Assembly: GCA_951813575.1 (NCBI GenBank)
Contig: OX638375.1
Span: forward strand, 2,061,042 to 2,125,041
Length of the DNA: 64,000 nucleotides
Source of the DNA: Candidatus Binatia bacterium
GTDB taxonomy: Bacteria; Desulfobacterota; Binatia; UBA9968; JAJDTQ01
Direction: 5' to 3'
This document shows positions 42,460 through 52,857 of this stretch, in pieces. The translations under genes were made by a program, and so were the position numbers. The notes beneath the pieces were generated by a model. The model saw only the letters and a program-made list of their open reading frames with translations, did no database searches and was not told the DNA's origin. Position 1 is the stretch's first letter. Each line of letters begins with the position of its first letter.

Positions 42460-42540
42460 CCGCCTCTGGACCCCGGGTCAAGCTTGCCCCGGGCTTGACC
42501 CGGGGCCCGGGGCAAGCTTGGCCCCGGGTCCAGGCGGGGA
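42460..42540. repeat. Compound palindromic repeat
   Basis: Three overlapping cores in a row (GGGTCAAGCTTGCCCCGGGC, TTGACCCGGGGCCCGGGGCA, AGCTTGGCCCCGGGTCCAGG), lying between the VOC gene and the start of the bicupin gene. Confidence 0.85.
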
Positions 42541-42563
42541 CCGGGGGGTCTTGCGTTGTACAG

Positions 42564-42989
42564 TTACGAGCCGGCTACCTCGTCGAAAGTGGGCTCGGGC
42601 ATGCCGTCCTTCCAGGTCGGGTCGCGGAGCTCGAGGCGGTTGCCGCTGGGGTCCGAGAAGTAGAGTTCGCGTCCCGGGAAATAGCCGCCCTTGCGGTAGT
42701 AGAGCTCCGCCACCGCCACGTTCTTCTCCTTGAACACCTTGCACGCCTCGTTCAGGGTCTCCGGACTGACCGTGAAGGAGTGGTGGACGCGATCATCCTC
42801 CGCCTTGTCCGGGATCTCCCTGCGCTCGCACAGGAGGATGTTGTGGTCGCCCACGTTGAAGCACGCCATGACGTCGTTGGCGAGCCGCCCCAGGGACTTG
42901 AGGCCCAGCAGATCGCCGTAGAACTTCTCCGCCTCGCCCAGGTCGTTCACGGGGATCGACCAATGCGTAACCCCTTCGATCTTGAGCAT
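42564..42989 (-). CDS. VOC (glyoxalase/dioxygenase) superfamily protein
   Basis: A 141-residue vicinal-oxygen-chelate protein with two beta-alpha-beta-beta-beta modules. The first module has VTHWSIPVNDLGEAEKFY near residue 6 (His ligand) and the second has DRVHHSFTV near 65. The final glutamate lies in LYFSDPSGNRLEL near 114-126. Family members include glyoxalase I, fosfomycin resistance enzymes and extradiol dioxygenases. The ATG at 42989 follows AAGGAGACAGGC. Confidence 0.85.
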   Translation of the reverse strand: MLKIEGVTHWSIPVNDLGEAEKFYGDLLGLKSLGRLANDVMACFNVGDHNILLCERREIPDKAEDDRVHHSFTVSPETLNEACKVFKEKNVAVAELYYRKGGYFPGRELYFSDPSGNRLELRDPTWKDGMPEPTFDEVAGS

Positions 42990-43134
42990 GTGCCTGTCTC
43001 CTTTCCTGACTGTTGCCGAGCGCCGGGGCACTCGGGCTGACATCAACCTACATGACCTCCCGCTCTTCGATCAAGGGATTGCATTTCCACTACACTGTAA
43101 CTACAATTCATTCTCGTGGCTGAACTCCGTTTCC

Positions 43135-43194
43135 AGCAGGGCGAATCCCACGGAGCGTACCGAGTACAACCGCAGGTGGAAAAATGAGAGATGA
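43135..43194 (+). pseudogene. BrnT-like toxin remnant (C-terminal end only)
   Basis: In the frame ending at 43194 the sequence reads SSRANPTERTEYNRRWKNER, which resembles the C-terminal end of BrnT ribonuclease toxins (ISARRAxxxER-xY). The conserved N-terminal and catalytic parts are not found upstream in any frame. It overlaps the antitoxin start by 11 bases, as an intact brnT-brnA pair would. Confidence 0.5.
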
Positions 43195-43387
43195 CTACGA
43201 CTTCTCGAAGGCCAAGCGAAATCCGTACGCAAAGCACCTCAAGAAACAGATCACCCTGCGGCTGGACCAGGACACCCTGGCCTATTTCAAGGCTCTCGCC
43301 CACCAGAACGGCGTTCCCTACCAGACCTTGATCAACCTGTATCTACGTGACTGCGCCACGAGCGGGAAGAAGCTCGTCTTCCGTTAG
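43184..43387 (+). CDS. BrnA-like ribbon-helix-helix antitoxin
   Basis: A 67-residue protein. The N-terminal RDDYDFSKAKRNPYAK is the usual BrnA toxin-binding segment, and KQITLRLDQDTLAYFKALA followed by VPYQTLINLYLRDC is the ribbon-helix-helix. BrnA antitoxins bind BrnT and repress their own promoter. The expected toxin upstream survives only as a C-terminal fragment, so this is an orphan antitoxin. The local sequence is AT-richer than its neighbours. Confidence 0.8.
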   Translation: MRDDYDFSKAKRNPYAKHLKKQITLRLDQDTLAYFKALAHQNGVPYQTLINLYLRDCATSGKKLVFR

Positions 43388-43389
43388 TG

Positions 43390-43836
43390 CTAGCCGATCC
43401 AGGAGCAGGGCGGGAACAGGCAGCCGAGAGGCTCTTCAATGACGCCGTTCAGCGCCGCGATGGACACGCCGAAGAAGACGATGACGAAGATGAGCACGGC
43501 CGCGAACCGCAGCACCCCCGACGCTCGCGACAGCGGGCGCATGCTGCGGGCGTCGTACCGGTGGTAGTCTGCGTCGTCGTGATCCAGCACGCCACGGTCA
43601 TCGAGTTCCACGATGCGGCGAGCGTAGTGGCGGACCCACGAATCGGTCTGGTCCTGCATGAGATAGCGGAAGAAGATCGGCTCCAGCCTCTTGGCGTCCG
43701 CCTCGGTACCGAACCAGTCCGCGTGGGCGAGCTGGAAGATCTGGAACTCCCCCACTCCCAGGCGGTTGGCGGCCTGGGCGACGATGTTGTCTTCCGGCTC
43801 CTCCAGCGAATATAGTATTTTCAACCTGGACAGCAT
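43390..43836 (-). CDS. Hypothetical membrane-anchored protein
   Basis: A 148-residue protein without a recognised family. Residues 1-85 are soluble and acidic/aromatic (FQIFQLAHADWFGTEADA). One strong transmembrane segment lies near 110-131 (VLRFAAVLIFVIVFFGVSIA), and a short tail ends with a CLFPPC motif. Its stop lies two bases from the antitoxin stop on the other strand. Confidence 0.6.
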   Translation of the reverse strand: MLSRLKILYSLEEPEDNIVAQAANRLGVGEFQIFQLAHADWFGTEADAKRLEPIFFRYLMQDQTDSWVRHYARRIVELDDRGVLDHDDADYHRYDARSMRPLSRASGVLRFAAVLIFVIVFFGVSIAALNGVIEEPLGCLFPPCSWIG

Positions 43837-43859
43837 GTCACCGTAGGGGCCTCTTTATC

Positions 43860-44045
43860 ATGCCGGACATGGATGACAAATGGTTCGATGTGATTTTCGT
43901 CGTGGTCACCGCGCTGATCGCGTGGCACGGCATCAGCTTCCGCACCAAGGACGGCGAACGGGAGTGGATACATGCCCTGTTCGGTTGTATCGCGCTGTTC
44001 TTCTGTATCTGGGTGCTTGCCGACGACCTCCTGGAGATCTTCTGA
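43860..44045 (+). CDS. Small two-helix membrane protein
   Basis: A 61-residue protein with two hydrophobic segments (about 10-23 and 38-54) and a charged loop between (FRTKDGEREWIH). GGGGCC precedes the ATG but no good Shine-Dalgarno is seen. No family is recognised. It diverges from the preceding hypothetical gene by 23 bases. Confidence 0.55.
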   Translation: MPDMDDKWFDVIFVVVTALIAWHGISFRTKDGEREWIHALFGCIALFFCIWVLADDLLEIF

Positions 44046-44078
44046 CGGGTCGCGGGTGGCCGGCGCCCGGCGGCCGGC

Positions 44079-44678
44079 TCAATCCTTCCCGTGGACCTTG
44101 TAGGAGCGTTGCGCGCCGTCGAGCTCCGGCACCTGCAGAAGGCGCTCGGCCGGCGGCTTCTTGAGTTCCTCGGCGAGGTAGACGGCGCGGTCCCGGATGG
44201 TGGGGGGCGCCTGGGGCTGCTTGCGAAAGAACCGTGTGATCCAGCCGGGGCCGTCGGCCAGGGTGGCGTCCAGCGCCAACGCGTGCCGGTAATCCGCAAG
44301 CGCCTTTTCGCTCAGTCCCATGCGGTCGTGGAGTATCCCGCGATTGGCGAACGCCGCCGCGAAGTCCGGCTTCAACGCGATGGCGTCATCGATGGCGGCC
44401 AGGGCCTCGTCGTCCCGCGCCATTCCCATCAAGGCCAGGCCCTTCCCGAGATGACCGGCGGGTTCCCGCGGGTGGAGCCGCAACTGGCCCTCGAATTCGG
44501 TCAGGGCTTCCCGGTAGAGGCCGTCTTCCAGCCGCAGGTTGCCCCTGCGGTAGTGTAGCTCTCCCTGGTCGTGGTTGGTGAAGACGTACTCGTAGAGCAC
44601 CGAAGAGGCCACGACGATGCCGGTGGCCACGGCAAGCCACACCATGAGCCGGTGGATGCTGGATCCGGTCTGGATCAC
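44079..44678 (-). CDS. Membrane-anchored TPR protein
   Basis: A 199-residue protein with one N-terminal membrane anchor (about 12-33), then three or four tetratricopeptide repeats (GELHYRRGNLRLEDGLYREA near 39, GKGLALMGMARDDEALA near 78, ANRGILHDRMGLSEKALADY near 111). A basic C-terminal tail follows. It is expected to scaffold a membrane complex on the periplasmic side; the partner is unknown. Confidence 0.75.
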   Translation of the reverse strand: MIQTGSSIHRLMVWLAVATGIVVASSVLYEYVFTNHDQGELHYRRGNLRLEDGLYREALTEFEGQLRLHPREPAGHLGKGLALMGMARDDEALAAIDDAIALKPDFAAAFANRGILHDRMGLSEKALADYRHALALDATLADGPGWITRFFRKQPQAPPTIRDRAVYLAEELKKPPAERLLQVPELDGAQRSYKVHGKD

Positions 44679-44736
44679 ACCGCTCTCCCCGCGTGGGAGT
44701 CCCGGCCCGAAGGCTGTCTGCCTGGCGTCATGGTCG

Positions 44737-44976
44737 CTAGCGAAGCACGACGTGGTTGAAGAGGTAGGCGAAGGTGAGGACGATGAGCCCGGCGCCGATC
44801 CGTGTCTTGAGGCGCAGGGCCTCGACCTCTTCGCCGGAGGGCTTGTTGCACGTCCGTGCTTCCAGCCTGCGCACGCGCATCACCCAGATCAGCCGGTGCA
44901 CGGGAAAGTAGAGCAGTATCGCCAAGAGCCATGTCGTGATCCAGAACCACGCCAGCGAGGGGCCGGAGGAGGACAT
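44737..44976 (-). CDS. Small two-helix membrane protein downstream of the symporter
   Basis: A 79-residue protein with two transmembrane helices (about 8-29 and 58-78) separated by a basic/acidic loop (RVRRLEARTCNKPSGEEVEA). It lies downstream of the sodium:solute symporter on the same strand, beyond a terminator. No family is named with confidence. Confidence 0.6.
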   Translation of the reverse strand: MSSSGPSLAWFWITTWLLAILLYFPVHRLIWVMRVRRLEARTCNKPSGEEVEALRLKTRIGAGLIVLTFAYLFNHVVLR

Positions 44977-45020
44977 GGGTCACGTGAGCGGGCCGGCGGG
45001 AGCGTGTGGCCGCGCAGATG

Positions 45021-45059
45021 AAAAAGACCCCCTCCGGCGCGGGCCGGAGGAGGTCCTTG
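45021..45059 (-). terminator. Intrinsic terminator of the symporter gene
   Basis: On the minus strand a GC-rich hairpin (GACCTCCTCCGGC, a CCGC-type loop, GCCGGAGGGGGTC) is followed directly by TTTTT. It starts about 16 bases after the symporter stop. This is the clearest classic terminator in the window. Confidence 0.9.
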
Positions 45060-45074
45060 ACGTCTGGACGCGGG

Positions 45075-47051
45075 TCACGCGCCGGCGACCTGCTTGTCGC
45101 CGATGTCCTCGGTGAGCGCCTCCACTTCCTTGCTCGGCACGATGGACATCTCCATCTTGTAGGCCAGGAACCACATCATGGCGACGCCCAGGGCCCACCA
45201 GATGATCTGCCACACCCAGATGGACGGCATTCCGAACACCCACCAGGAGGCCGGGTTGTTGGGATCGCCGAACAGGGTGTTCCCGATGACGGCGCCCGGG
45301 CCGATGGCGAAGACGAACCACACCAGGGTCACGATCCAGGCCACGGGCACCATGCCGCGCTTCTCTTCAGGCAGGCTCGAATGCTCCGCCAGGAAGTTGT
45401 GGTACGACATGCGGTGTTTCAGGTCTTCGGCGTTCTGCGTCACCGCGGAGATGATGATGGCGAGGCCGAGGTTGAAGAAGATGCCCCAGCCCGCCGCGTG
45501 GATGGTCCAGGGCCAGCGGCCCCACGGGAGCCCCCCCTGGAAAATGTTCTGACCGATGGTCTCGGTGAACGTCACCGCGATGATCCCGGCCAGGAGCCCC
45601 CAGCTCACCCCTGCACGCGTGAGCCAGGGCCACCAGCATACCGCGATCAGGGCCGGCCACATCTGGAAGCCGTAGGCCACCGCAAGGCCTCCCAGCAGCA
45701 CCAGCGCGTCGGTGGAAACGGTTGCCACGATCAGGGCCGCCAGCACGATGATGAGGACGCCGACACGTCCCACCCACACCTGGGTGGCGTGGTCGGCGCC
45801 GGGGTTGAGGTACCTCTTGTAGAGGTCCCGTGTGAGCATCGAGCCGGCCGTGGACATGTAGGCCGCGCCGGTGGACTGCATGGCGGCCAAGGCGCACACG
45901 GCCAGGAGGCCCAGCAGCCAGGGCGCGATGTCACTCATGAGGTTGATCATGGAGGGGACCAGGAGTCCCTGGGGCATCAGCCCCGATTTGGCATTGTAGG
46001 CCGCGTCGATGCCCATGACGTTGGCTCCGAGTCCCGCCTTGAGCATGAACTCGTTGCCGCCCAGGAAGTGGCCGGCCATGGCCTGGAAGGCCGTGAAGAA
46101 GAACAGGATGAAACCGATGGCCAGCGACGAGGCCCAGACCTGCTGGGGCGCGAACGGCGCCGGGTTCCGGTTCGAGAACGACCACATGGAGAAGGCCGGG
46201 GCCGACTGGATGCCCATGAGGGCGAACATGTAGGTGAGGATCATGATGCCGGTCCAGGCCCCTCCGATGGCGGAGGGCCCGGATGAGACGAACTGGATAA
46301 CCCCCGGTATCGCTATGTAGTGGCTGTAGCCGTCCGGCGTGAGCTTTATCTTGTTGGCCACCTGGTACTGGACGAGCTCGGCGATCTTCCCGGTGAGGGC
46401 GCCGAAACCGCCCACGTAGGCCAGGCCGATGAAGCCGATGATCGTGATACCCAGGGCCAGCAGAATACATTGCAGGGTATCCACGTAGGCCACGGCTCGC
46501 AGCCCTCCCGAGGCTACGTAGATAAACACGACCAGGGAGAGCATCCACATGCCGACGTCGATGGTCAGCGCCTGGTCGGTGAGCACGTGGAAGAGGAAGC
46601 CCGAGGCCCGCAACTGCACGCCCAGGTAGGGGATCGAGAAGAACAGCGCCACCACCACCGTCAGAATGCGAATGAAATCGCCTCGGAAGTAATCGGCGAA
46701 CATCTCGCCCGGCGTGACGTAACCGTAGCGTTTGCCCAGCATCCACTGGCGTTTCAGGAACATCACCCCGGTGAACGGGATCGTGATGGTGTAGAAAGAG
46801 GCGTAGGCGTACTGGAATCCGTCACGGAACACGAGGCCCGGGTGCCCGATGAACGTCCAACCGGAGAAGGACGTCGCCGTGGCGGCCAGCACGAAGACCC
46901 ATAGTGGCAACACCCGTCCGGAAATGAAGTAGTCGGCTGCCGTTCGAGCCATCCTCGCGCCGCGGATACCCCAATAGATGCAATAGGCCCAGTAGAGTAT
47001 GACGAACGCAAACAACCAAATGACCTTGGCGGACATGAGCATGGCGGACAT
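45075..47051 (-). CDS. Sodium:solute symporter family protein
   Basis: A 658-residue polytopic transporter with about 13-15 transmembrane helices and the SSS-family signatures DYFISGRVLPLWVF and ATATSFSGWTFIGHPG near residues 38-70, and STGAAYMSTAGSMLTRDLY near 390. It resembles the acetate/short-chain monocarboxylate type often found beside acyl-CoA synthetases. An ATG at 47051 with GGAGG five bases upstream is used; a GTG at 47057 overlaps that site. The first codons contain a short direct repeat (ATGCTCATGTCCGCC). Located next to prpE, it may import propionate or acetate. Confidence 0.88.
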   Translation of the reverse strand: MSAMLMSAKVIWLFAFVILYWAYCIYWGIRGARMARTAADYFISGRVLPLWVFVLAATATSFSGWTFIGHPGLVFRDGFQYAYASFYTITIPFTGVMFLKRQWMLGKRYGYVTPGEMFADYFRGDFIRILTVVVALFFSIPYLGVQLRASGFLFHVLTDQALTIDVGMWMLSLVVFIYVASGGLRAVAYVDTLQCILLALGITIIGFIGLAYVGGFGALTGKIAELVQYQVANKIKLTPDGYSHYIAIPGVIQFVSSGPSAIGGAWTGIMILTYMFALMGIQSAPAFSMWSFSNRNPAPFAPQQVWASSLAIGFILFFFTAFQAMAGHFLGGNEFMLKAGLGANVMGIDAAYNAKSGLMPQGLLVPSMINLMSDIAPWLLGLLAVCALAAMQSTGAAYMSTAGSMLTRDLYKRYLNPGADHATQVWVGRVGVLIIVLAALIVATVSTDALVLLGGLAVAYGFQMWPALIAVCWWPWLTRAGVSWGLLAGIIAVTFTETIGQNIFQGGLPWGRWPWTIHAAGWGIFFNLGLAIIISAVTQNAEDLKHRMSYHNFLAEHSSLPEEKRGMVPVAWIVTLVWFVFAIGPGAVIGNTLFGDPNNPASWWVFGMPSIWVWQIIWWALGVAMMWFLAYKMEMSIVPSKEVEALTEDIGDKQVAGA

Positions 47052-47228
47052 GAGCACCTCCTTCAGAGAAAAGGATCACCTGTGCACGACAGAAGTGTTG
47101 CGTCTGAAAGGTGGTCTCGGTCGAGACCGCGTCTCGGTATGGGCTGCTCGTCGGGCAAGCGTATTCCCCCTCTAACGCCAGCGCCGCAAACATTGCACGA
47201 TCCCGTTGCAGGATCTTATTTCAATGCC

Positions 47229-47256
47229 GTTACACGCAACCGCACTGATTTGTCAA
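47229..47256 (-). promoter_or_regulatory. Candidate promoter of the symporter gene
   Basis: On the minus strand TTGACA (47251-47256) is followed after 16 bases by TGTAAC (47229-47234). The -35 is perfect and the -10 weak. It lies in the 260-base gap between prpE and the symporter, so the two genes on the same strand may be transcribed separately. Confidence 0.4.
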
Positions 47257-47311
47257 GGAAAAACTCAAAAAATCTGCCGTAAGCCTGTATCCCTGCCCGA
47301 ACTTTGAGGCG

Positions 47312-49213
<1,902 letters not shown>

Positions 49214-49335
49214 TTGCGTCTCTCCACACCGAGAATTTGTCCACCTCCATAAACCCTGTGGACGGCACCGCGCAAGTGGAATCGTTTCTTGCCAAGCCCG
49301 GCGGCGCGCGAGTAGAATCCGGGGGAACGCAACCC

Positions 49336-50793
49336 ATGCCCATGGCCGCATCGTCGGACAGATACTCGGCTTTCGAAACCCGGATCGGACAGCTCGTGCC
49401 CCGCGCCGGGGTCGGCATCGGCCCCGACCGGACCATCCGGGAGGCGGCGGAGCGGATGACGGAGGAGTCCATCGGTTCGCTGGTGGTGCTCGAATCGGGA
49501 GAGCCGGTGGGCATGGTCACCAAGACGGACGTGGTGCGGCGGGTCATCGCCGCGGGCCTGGACCCGGGCGAGCCCGTGCGCCGCGTCATGAGTCCGGAGG
49601 TGGTCACCGTCAGCGCCGACGCCTGCGTGTTCGACGGCCTCATGACCATGATCCGGAACGGCATCGGCCACCTGGTGGTGGTGGACGCCGGCAGGTTCGC
49701 GGGCGTGCTTTCCGAGGGCGACTGGCTCGCCTTCCAGCGACACCACCCGCTGGCGCTGCTGCAGCGCATCGAGAGCGCGCCGTCCGTGGATGCGCTGGCG
49801 GACTACCGGCGCGAGGCGCTGGACTTTCTGGCGGCGCTGTTCGAGAGCGAAGGCACGGCGCGTTCCCTCACCGAACTGGTAACCGAGATCAACGACCGGA
49901 CGGCGCGCCGGGTCATCGACATCAGCCTGACCGAGATGGCGGAGCCGCTGCCGGCGGCCTTTGCCTGGATCGCCATGGGCAGCGAGGGGCGGCGGGAGCA
50001 GACCCTGAGCACCGACCAGGACAACGGTCTGGTGTTCGCCGACGTGGCGGGCGCGGAGACGGAGCCGGTGCGGCGATGGTTCCTGGCCCTGGCCAAACGC
50101 GTCAACGGGCACCTGGCCACCTGCGGCTTCCCCCTGTGCAAGGGGAACACCATGGCCGGCAACCCGGAGCTGTGCCGCCCGCTTTCGGAATGGCACGGGC
50201 TGTTCCGCGGGCTGGTGCAACGGGCCGACCCCCGGGACCTGATCCGCGCCTCCATCTACTTCGATTTCCGGTGCCTGTACGGCGACGGCTCGCTGGTGGA
50301 CCGGATGTGGCGGGACCTGATCGAGCACGTCGGCGACAACCGAGCCTTCCTTCGCTTCCTGGCCGGCGAGGGGGCCGTGTACGGGGGCTCGCCGGTGAAC
50401 TCCCTGTCCTGGCGGCTGCGTTCCCTGGTGGGGCTGGCGCCGCCGCCGGTGGACGTCAAGCGGCAGGGCATGAACCCCCTGGTCCGGGTGCTGCGGGTGG
50501 TGGCGCTGGACCTCGGTTCGTCCGAGACCAACACGCTGGAGCGTCTCGATCTCGCCCGGGAGCACGGCCGCCTCCCCGCCGACCTTGCGGAATCGGCGGC
50601 CGCCGCCTATGAGTTCGTGATGCTGAAGCGGCTCCAGTGGCAGCTGCGCCGAAAGGACGCGGGGGAGCCCAACGTCGTCGATCCCAAGGCCATGAACCGC
50701 CTCGAGAGGACCTTTCTGGTGGAGGCGTTGAAGACCATCGTCCGGGTCGAAGAAGAGGTGCGCGGACACTACGGCGGCGTAACCATCCAATAG
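49336..50793 (+). CDS. CBS-pair and DUF294 nucleotidyltransferase-like protein
   Basis: A 485-residue protein. Two CBS domains (about residues 10-135) can bind adenine nucleotides. A GlnD-like nucleotidyltransferase domain (DUF294) follows with MGSEGRREQTLSTDQDNGL near 215, and then the DUF294_C helical domain to the end. The predicted role is nucleotide-sensing signalling, possibly modifying a partner by nucleotidylation. The ATG at 49336 has GGGGGAA upstream and is preferred over a TTG at 49237. The next gene, a membrane exonuclease, follows after 18 bases. Confidence 0.87.
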   Translation: MPMAASSDRYSAFETRIGQLVPRAGVGIGPDRTIREAAERMTEESIGSLVVLESGEPVGMVTKTDVVRRVIAAGLDPGEPVRRVMSPEVVTVSADACVFDGLMTMIRNGIGHLVVVDAGRFAGVLSEGDWLAFQRHHPLALLQRIESAPSVDALADYRREALDFLAALFESEGTARSLTELVTEINDRTARRVIDISLTEMAEPLPAAFAWIAMGSEGRREQTLSTDQDNGLVFADVAGAETEPVRRWFLALAKRVNGHLATCGFPLCKGNTMAGNPELCRPLSEWHGLFRGLVQRADPRDLIRASIYFDFRCLYGDGSLVDRMWRDLIEHVGDNRAFLRFLAGEGAVYGGSPVNSLSWRLRSLVGLAPPPVDVKRQGMNPLVRVLRVVALDLGSSETNTLERLDLAREHGRLPADLAESAAAAYEFVMLKRLQWQLRRKDAGEPNVVDPKAMNRLERTFLVEALKTIVRVEEEVRGHYGGVTIQ

Positions 50794-50811
50794 GCCGCGG
50801 CGCGGAGACCC

Positions 50812-52272
50812 ATGACCTCCATTTCCCGGCTTCTTGCCACGATCCGCCGGCGCCCGCGCGGCGCCGGCCCGTACCGCCGGTACTGGTGGTGGACGCTCGC
50901 CCTCGGATGCGGCCTGCTGCTGCTGGCCGCCCTCCAGGCCGTGCTGTTCTGGCACGACCACATGGAGTTGTTCCAGGACCTCCAGCCCGGATTCCGGACC
51001 CGGCTGGCCGTCTTCACGGGCATTCTGGCGGCGTCGACGCTGGGCGTGTTCCTGCTGGTGCTGCGGTACTTCTTTCAGGCCTACGTCGTGCCGCTGCACC
51101 GTCTGGAGGAAGACCTCGAGGCGCTGGCCGTGGGCGCGCCGGAAGCGCGGGTGGACGCGGCCGGCGCCGAGGGCGCGGAGCGGTTGGCGGGGGGCCTGAA
51201 CCGGCTCATGGAACGGTACCAGGACTCCGAGGCCAGGATCGGGGAGCGCGTCGCCGAGGCCACGGCTTCCGCCGACGCCGAAACGAAGCAGCTCGGGACC
51301 GTGCTGGACTCCCTCGGCCAAAGCGTCATCGTCTGCGACGCTGCCGGCGCGGTGGTCCGGTACAACCGGACGGCCCGGAGTCTCCTGGAGCCCCGCCTCG
51401 GGCGGCCGGTGTACGGCATCGTGGAGAAGGAGCTGTGCGACTACGCCCTGGAAACCGTCGCCGCCCAGCTTGCCGCCGGCGTGCGCCATCCCTCGGTGGA
51501 GTTCACCGCGGAACGAGCGGCCGGGGAACCGCTCTGGGGCCGCATCGCCCCGGTGGCGGGCGATGATGCGCCGCTTCACGGCTTCGTCCTGACCCTGGAA
51601 GAAACCGCGCGGCCGCTGTCATCCACCGAGCTGCTGCCGGCCGTGCGGGTGAAGTTTCACACCGACCCCGAGCTGGCCCTGCTGAGGGAACTGCGCTTCG
51701 TGGTGTTCGATACCGAGACCACGGGCCTCAGCCCGTCCAAGGGAGACGAGATCATCTCCGTCGGCGCGGTCGTGGTCGCCCAGGGCCGGGTGGTCGCCGA
51801 AGAAGTGTTCGAGACCCTGGTGAACCCGGGCATTCCGGTGAGCGCGGCGTCGACCCGGATCCACGGTTTGACCAACGACGACCTGGAGGGGCAACCGGGC
51901 ATCGACGAAACCCTGGTCGCGTTTGCCCGATTCACGGAAGAGGCGGTGCTGGTGGCCCACAACGCATCCTTCGACATGGAATTCCTCAAACGCAAGGAGG
52001 GCGACACCGGCATCGCGTTCCGTCAACCCGTGCTCTGCACCCTCATTCTGTCCGCCATCGTTCACCCCAACCAATCCTCCCACGCGCTGGATACGCTGCT
52101 GACGCGCTACGGCATCCGCCGGGCGGGCCGCCACGCCGCACTCGGAGACGCGCGCATGACCGCGGAGCTCCTGCTCAGGCTCCTCCCGCAGCTCGAAGCC
52201 CGCGGCATCACCACCCTGGAGCACGCCGTCCGCGCTTCGCGGTTGAACCCGCTGTCGCGGCTCAAGTACTAG
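50812..52272 (+). CDS. Membrane-anchored PAS-exonuclease (DnaQ-like) protein
   Basis: A 486-residue protein: two transmembrane helices (about 25-46 and 66-87), a HAMP-like linker, a coiled coil, a PAS-like domain (TVLDSLGQSVIVCDAAGAVV near 160-179) and a C-terminal DEDDh 3'-5' exonuclease. The exonuclease motifs are FVVFDTETTGL near 300 (Exo I), VAHNASFDMEFL near 381 (Exo II) and HAALGDARMTAELL near 442 (Exo III). The layout is that of a sensor histidine kinase with an exonuclease in place of the kinase. It is probably co-transcribed with the CBS/DUF294 gene. Confidence 0.87.
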   Translation: MTSISRLLATIRRRPRGAGPYRRYWWWTLALGCGLLLLAALQAVLFWHDHMELFQDLQPGFRTRLAVFTGILAASTLGVFLLVLRYFFQAYVVPLHRLEEDLEALAVGAPEARVDAAGAEGAERLAGGLNRLMERYQDSEARIGERVAEATASADAETKQLGTVLDSLGQSVIVCDAAGAVVRYNRTARSLLEPRLGRPVYGIVEKELCDYALETVAAQLAAGVRHPSVEFTAERAAGEPLWGRIAPVAGDDAPLHGFVLTLEETARPLSSTELLPAVRVKFHTDPELALLRELRFVVFDTETTGLSPSKGDEIISVGAVVVAQGRVVAEEVFETLVNPGIPVSAASTRIHGLTNDDLEGQPGIDETLVAFARFTEEAVLVAHNASFDMEFLKRKEGDTGIAFRQPVLCTLILSAIVHPNQSSHALDTLLTRYGIRRAGRHAALGDARMTAELLLRLLPQLEARGITTLEHAVRASRLNPLSRLKY

Positions 52273-52857
52273 GCGGTTCCGGACCCACGGCGCCGTGCCG
52301 GACCCGAGGCGCCATCCCGCACCCTCGCATTCGTCATTACGGGCACCCTCTTCGTCATCCCGGGCTTGACCCGGACGTCATCCCGGCCCCCCACTCGTCA
52401 CCCCGGGCTTGACCCGGGCGTCATCCCGGCCCCCCCACTCGTCACCCCGGGCTTGACCCGGGCGTCATCCCGGCCCCCCCACTCGTCACCCCGGGCTTGA
52501 CCCGGGCGTCATCCCGGCCCCCCCACTCGTCATCCCGGGCTTGACCCGGGATCCAGGCGGGGAGCGGCGGTGGCCGGTGGCAGTGGAATGCCGAACCTTC
52601 GCCCCCCGCCTCTGGACCCCGGGTCAAGCCCGGGGTGACGAGTGGGGGGCCGCGTTGACGGTGGGGAGCCGGTCACGGTGCGGAGGCCGGTCACGGTGCG
52701 GGCGGGGTGACGGTGCGGGCGGAGTGACGGTGCGGGGCCGGTCACGGTGCGGGGCCGGTCACGGTGCGGAGGTGTGGCGGCACGCGGCTCTGCCGCCGGT
52801 CTTTGACAGGGCAGTTCACTTGGTCTAGGTACTAGTTTCCGACAGGGCGGACCCTTT
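52273..52857. repeat. 585-base non-coding region: two repeat arrays
   Basis: From about 52355 to 52558 lies an array of four to five palindromes (GTCACCCCGGGCTTGACCCG) with a fixed spacer (GGCGTCATCCCGGCCCCCCC ACTC in pieces), the unit being about 46 bp. An inverted single copy is at 52608-52645. From about 52672 to 52770 a different short tandem (GGTCACGGTGCGG with GGCC or GGGC joints) repeats six or seven times. No coding region is seen. Confidence 0.88.

Noticed and set aside
42426..42515. N-terminal extension of the bicupin gene
   Set aside because: The extra residues (APGQARGKLDPGS type) are palindromic-repeat translation; the TTG at 42425 has a good AAAGGAG.
49237..49335. TTG start of the CBS/DUF294 gene
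   Set aside because: The extra 33 residues have no similarity to CBS domains and no ribosome-binding site; the ATG at 49336 does.
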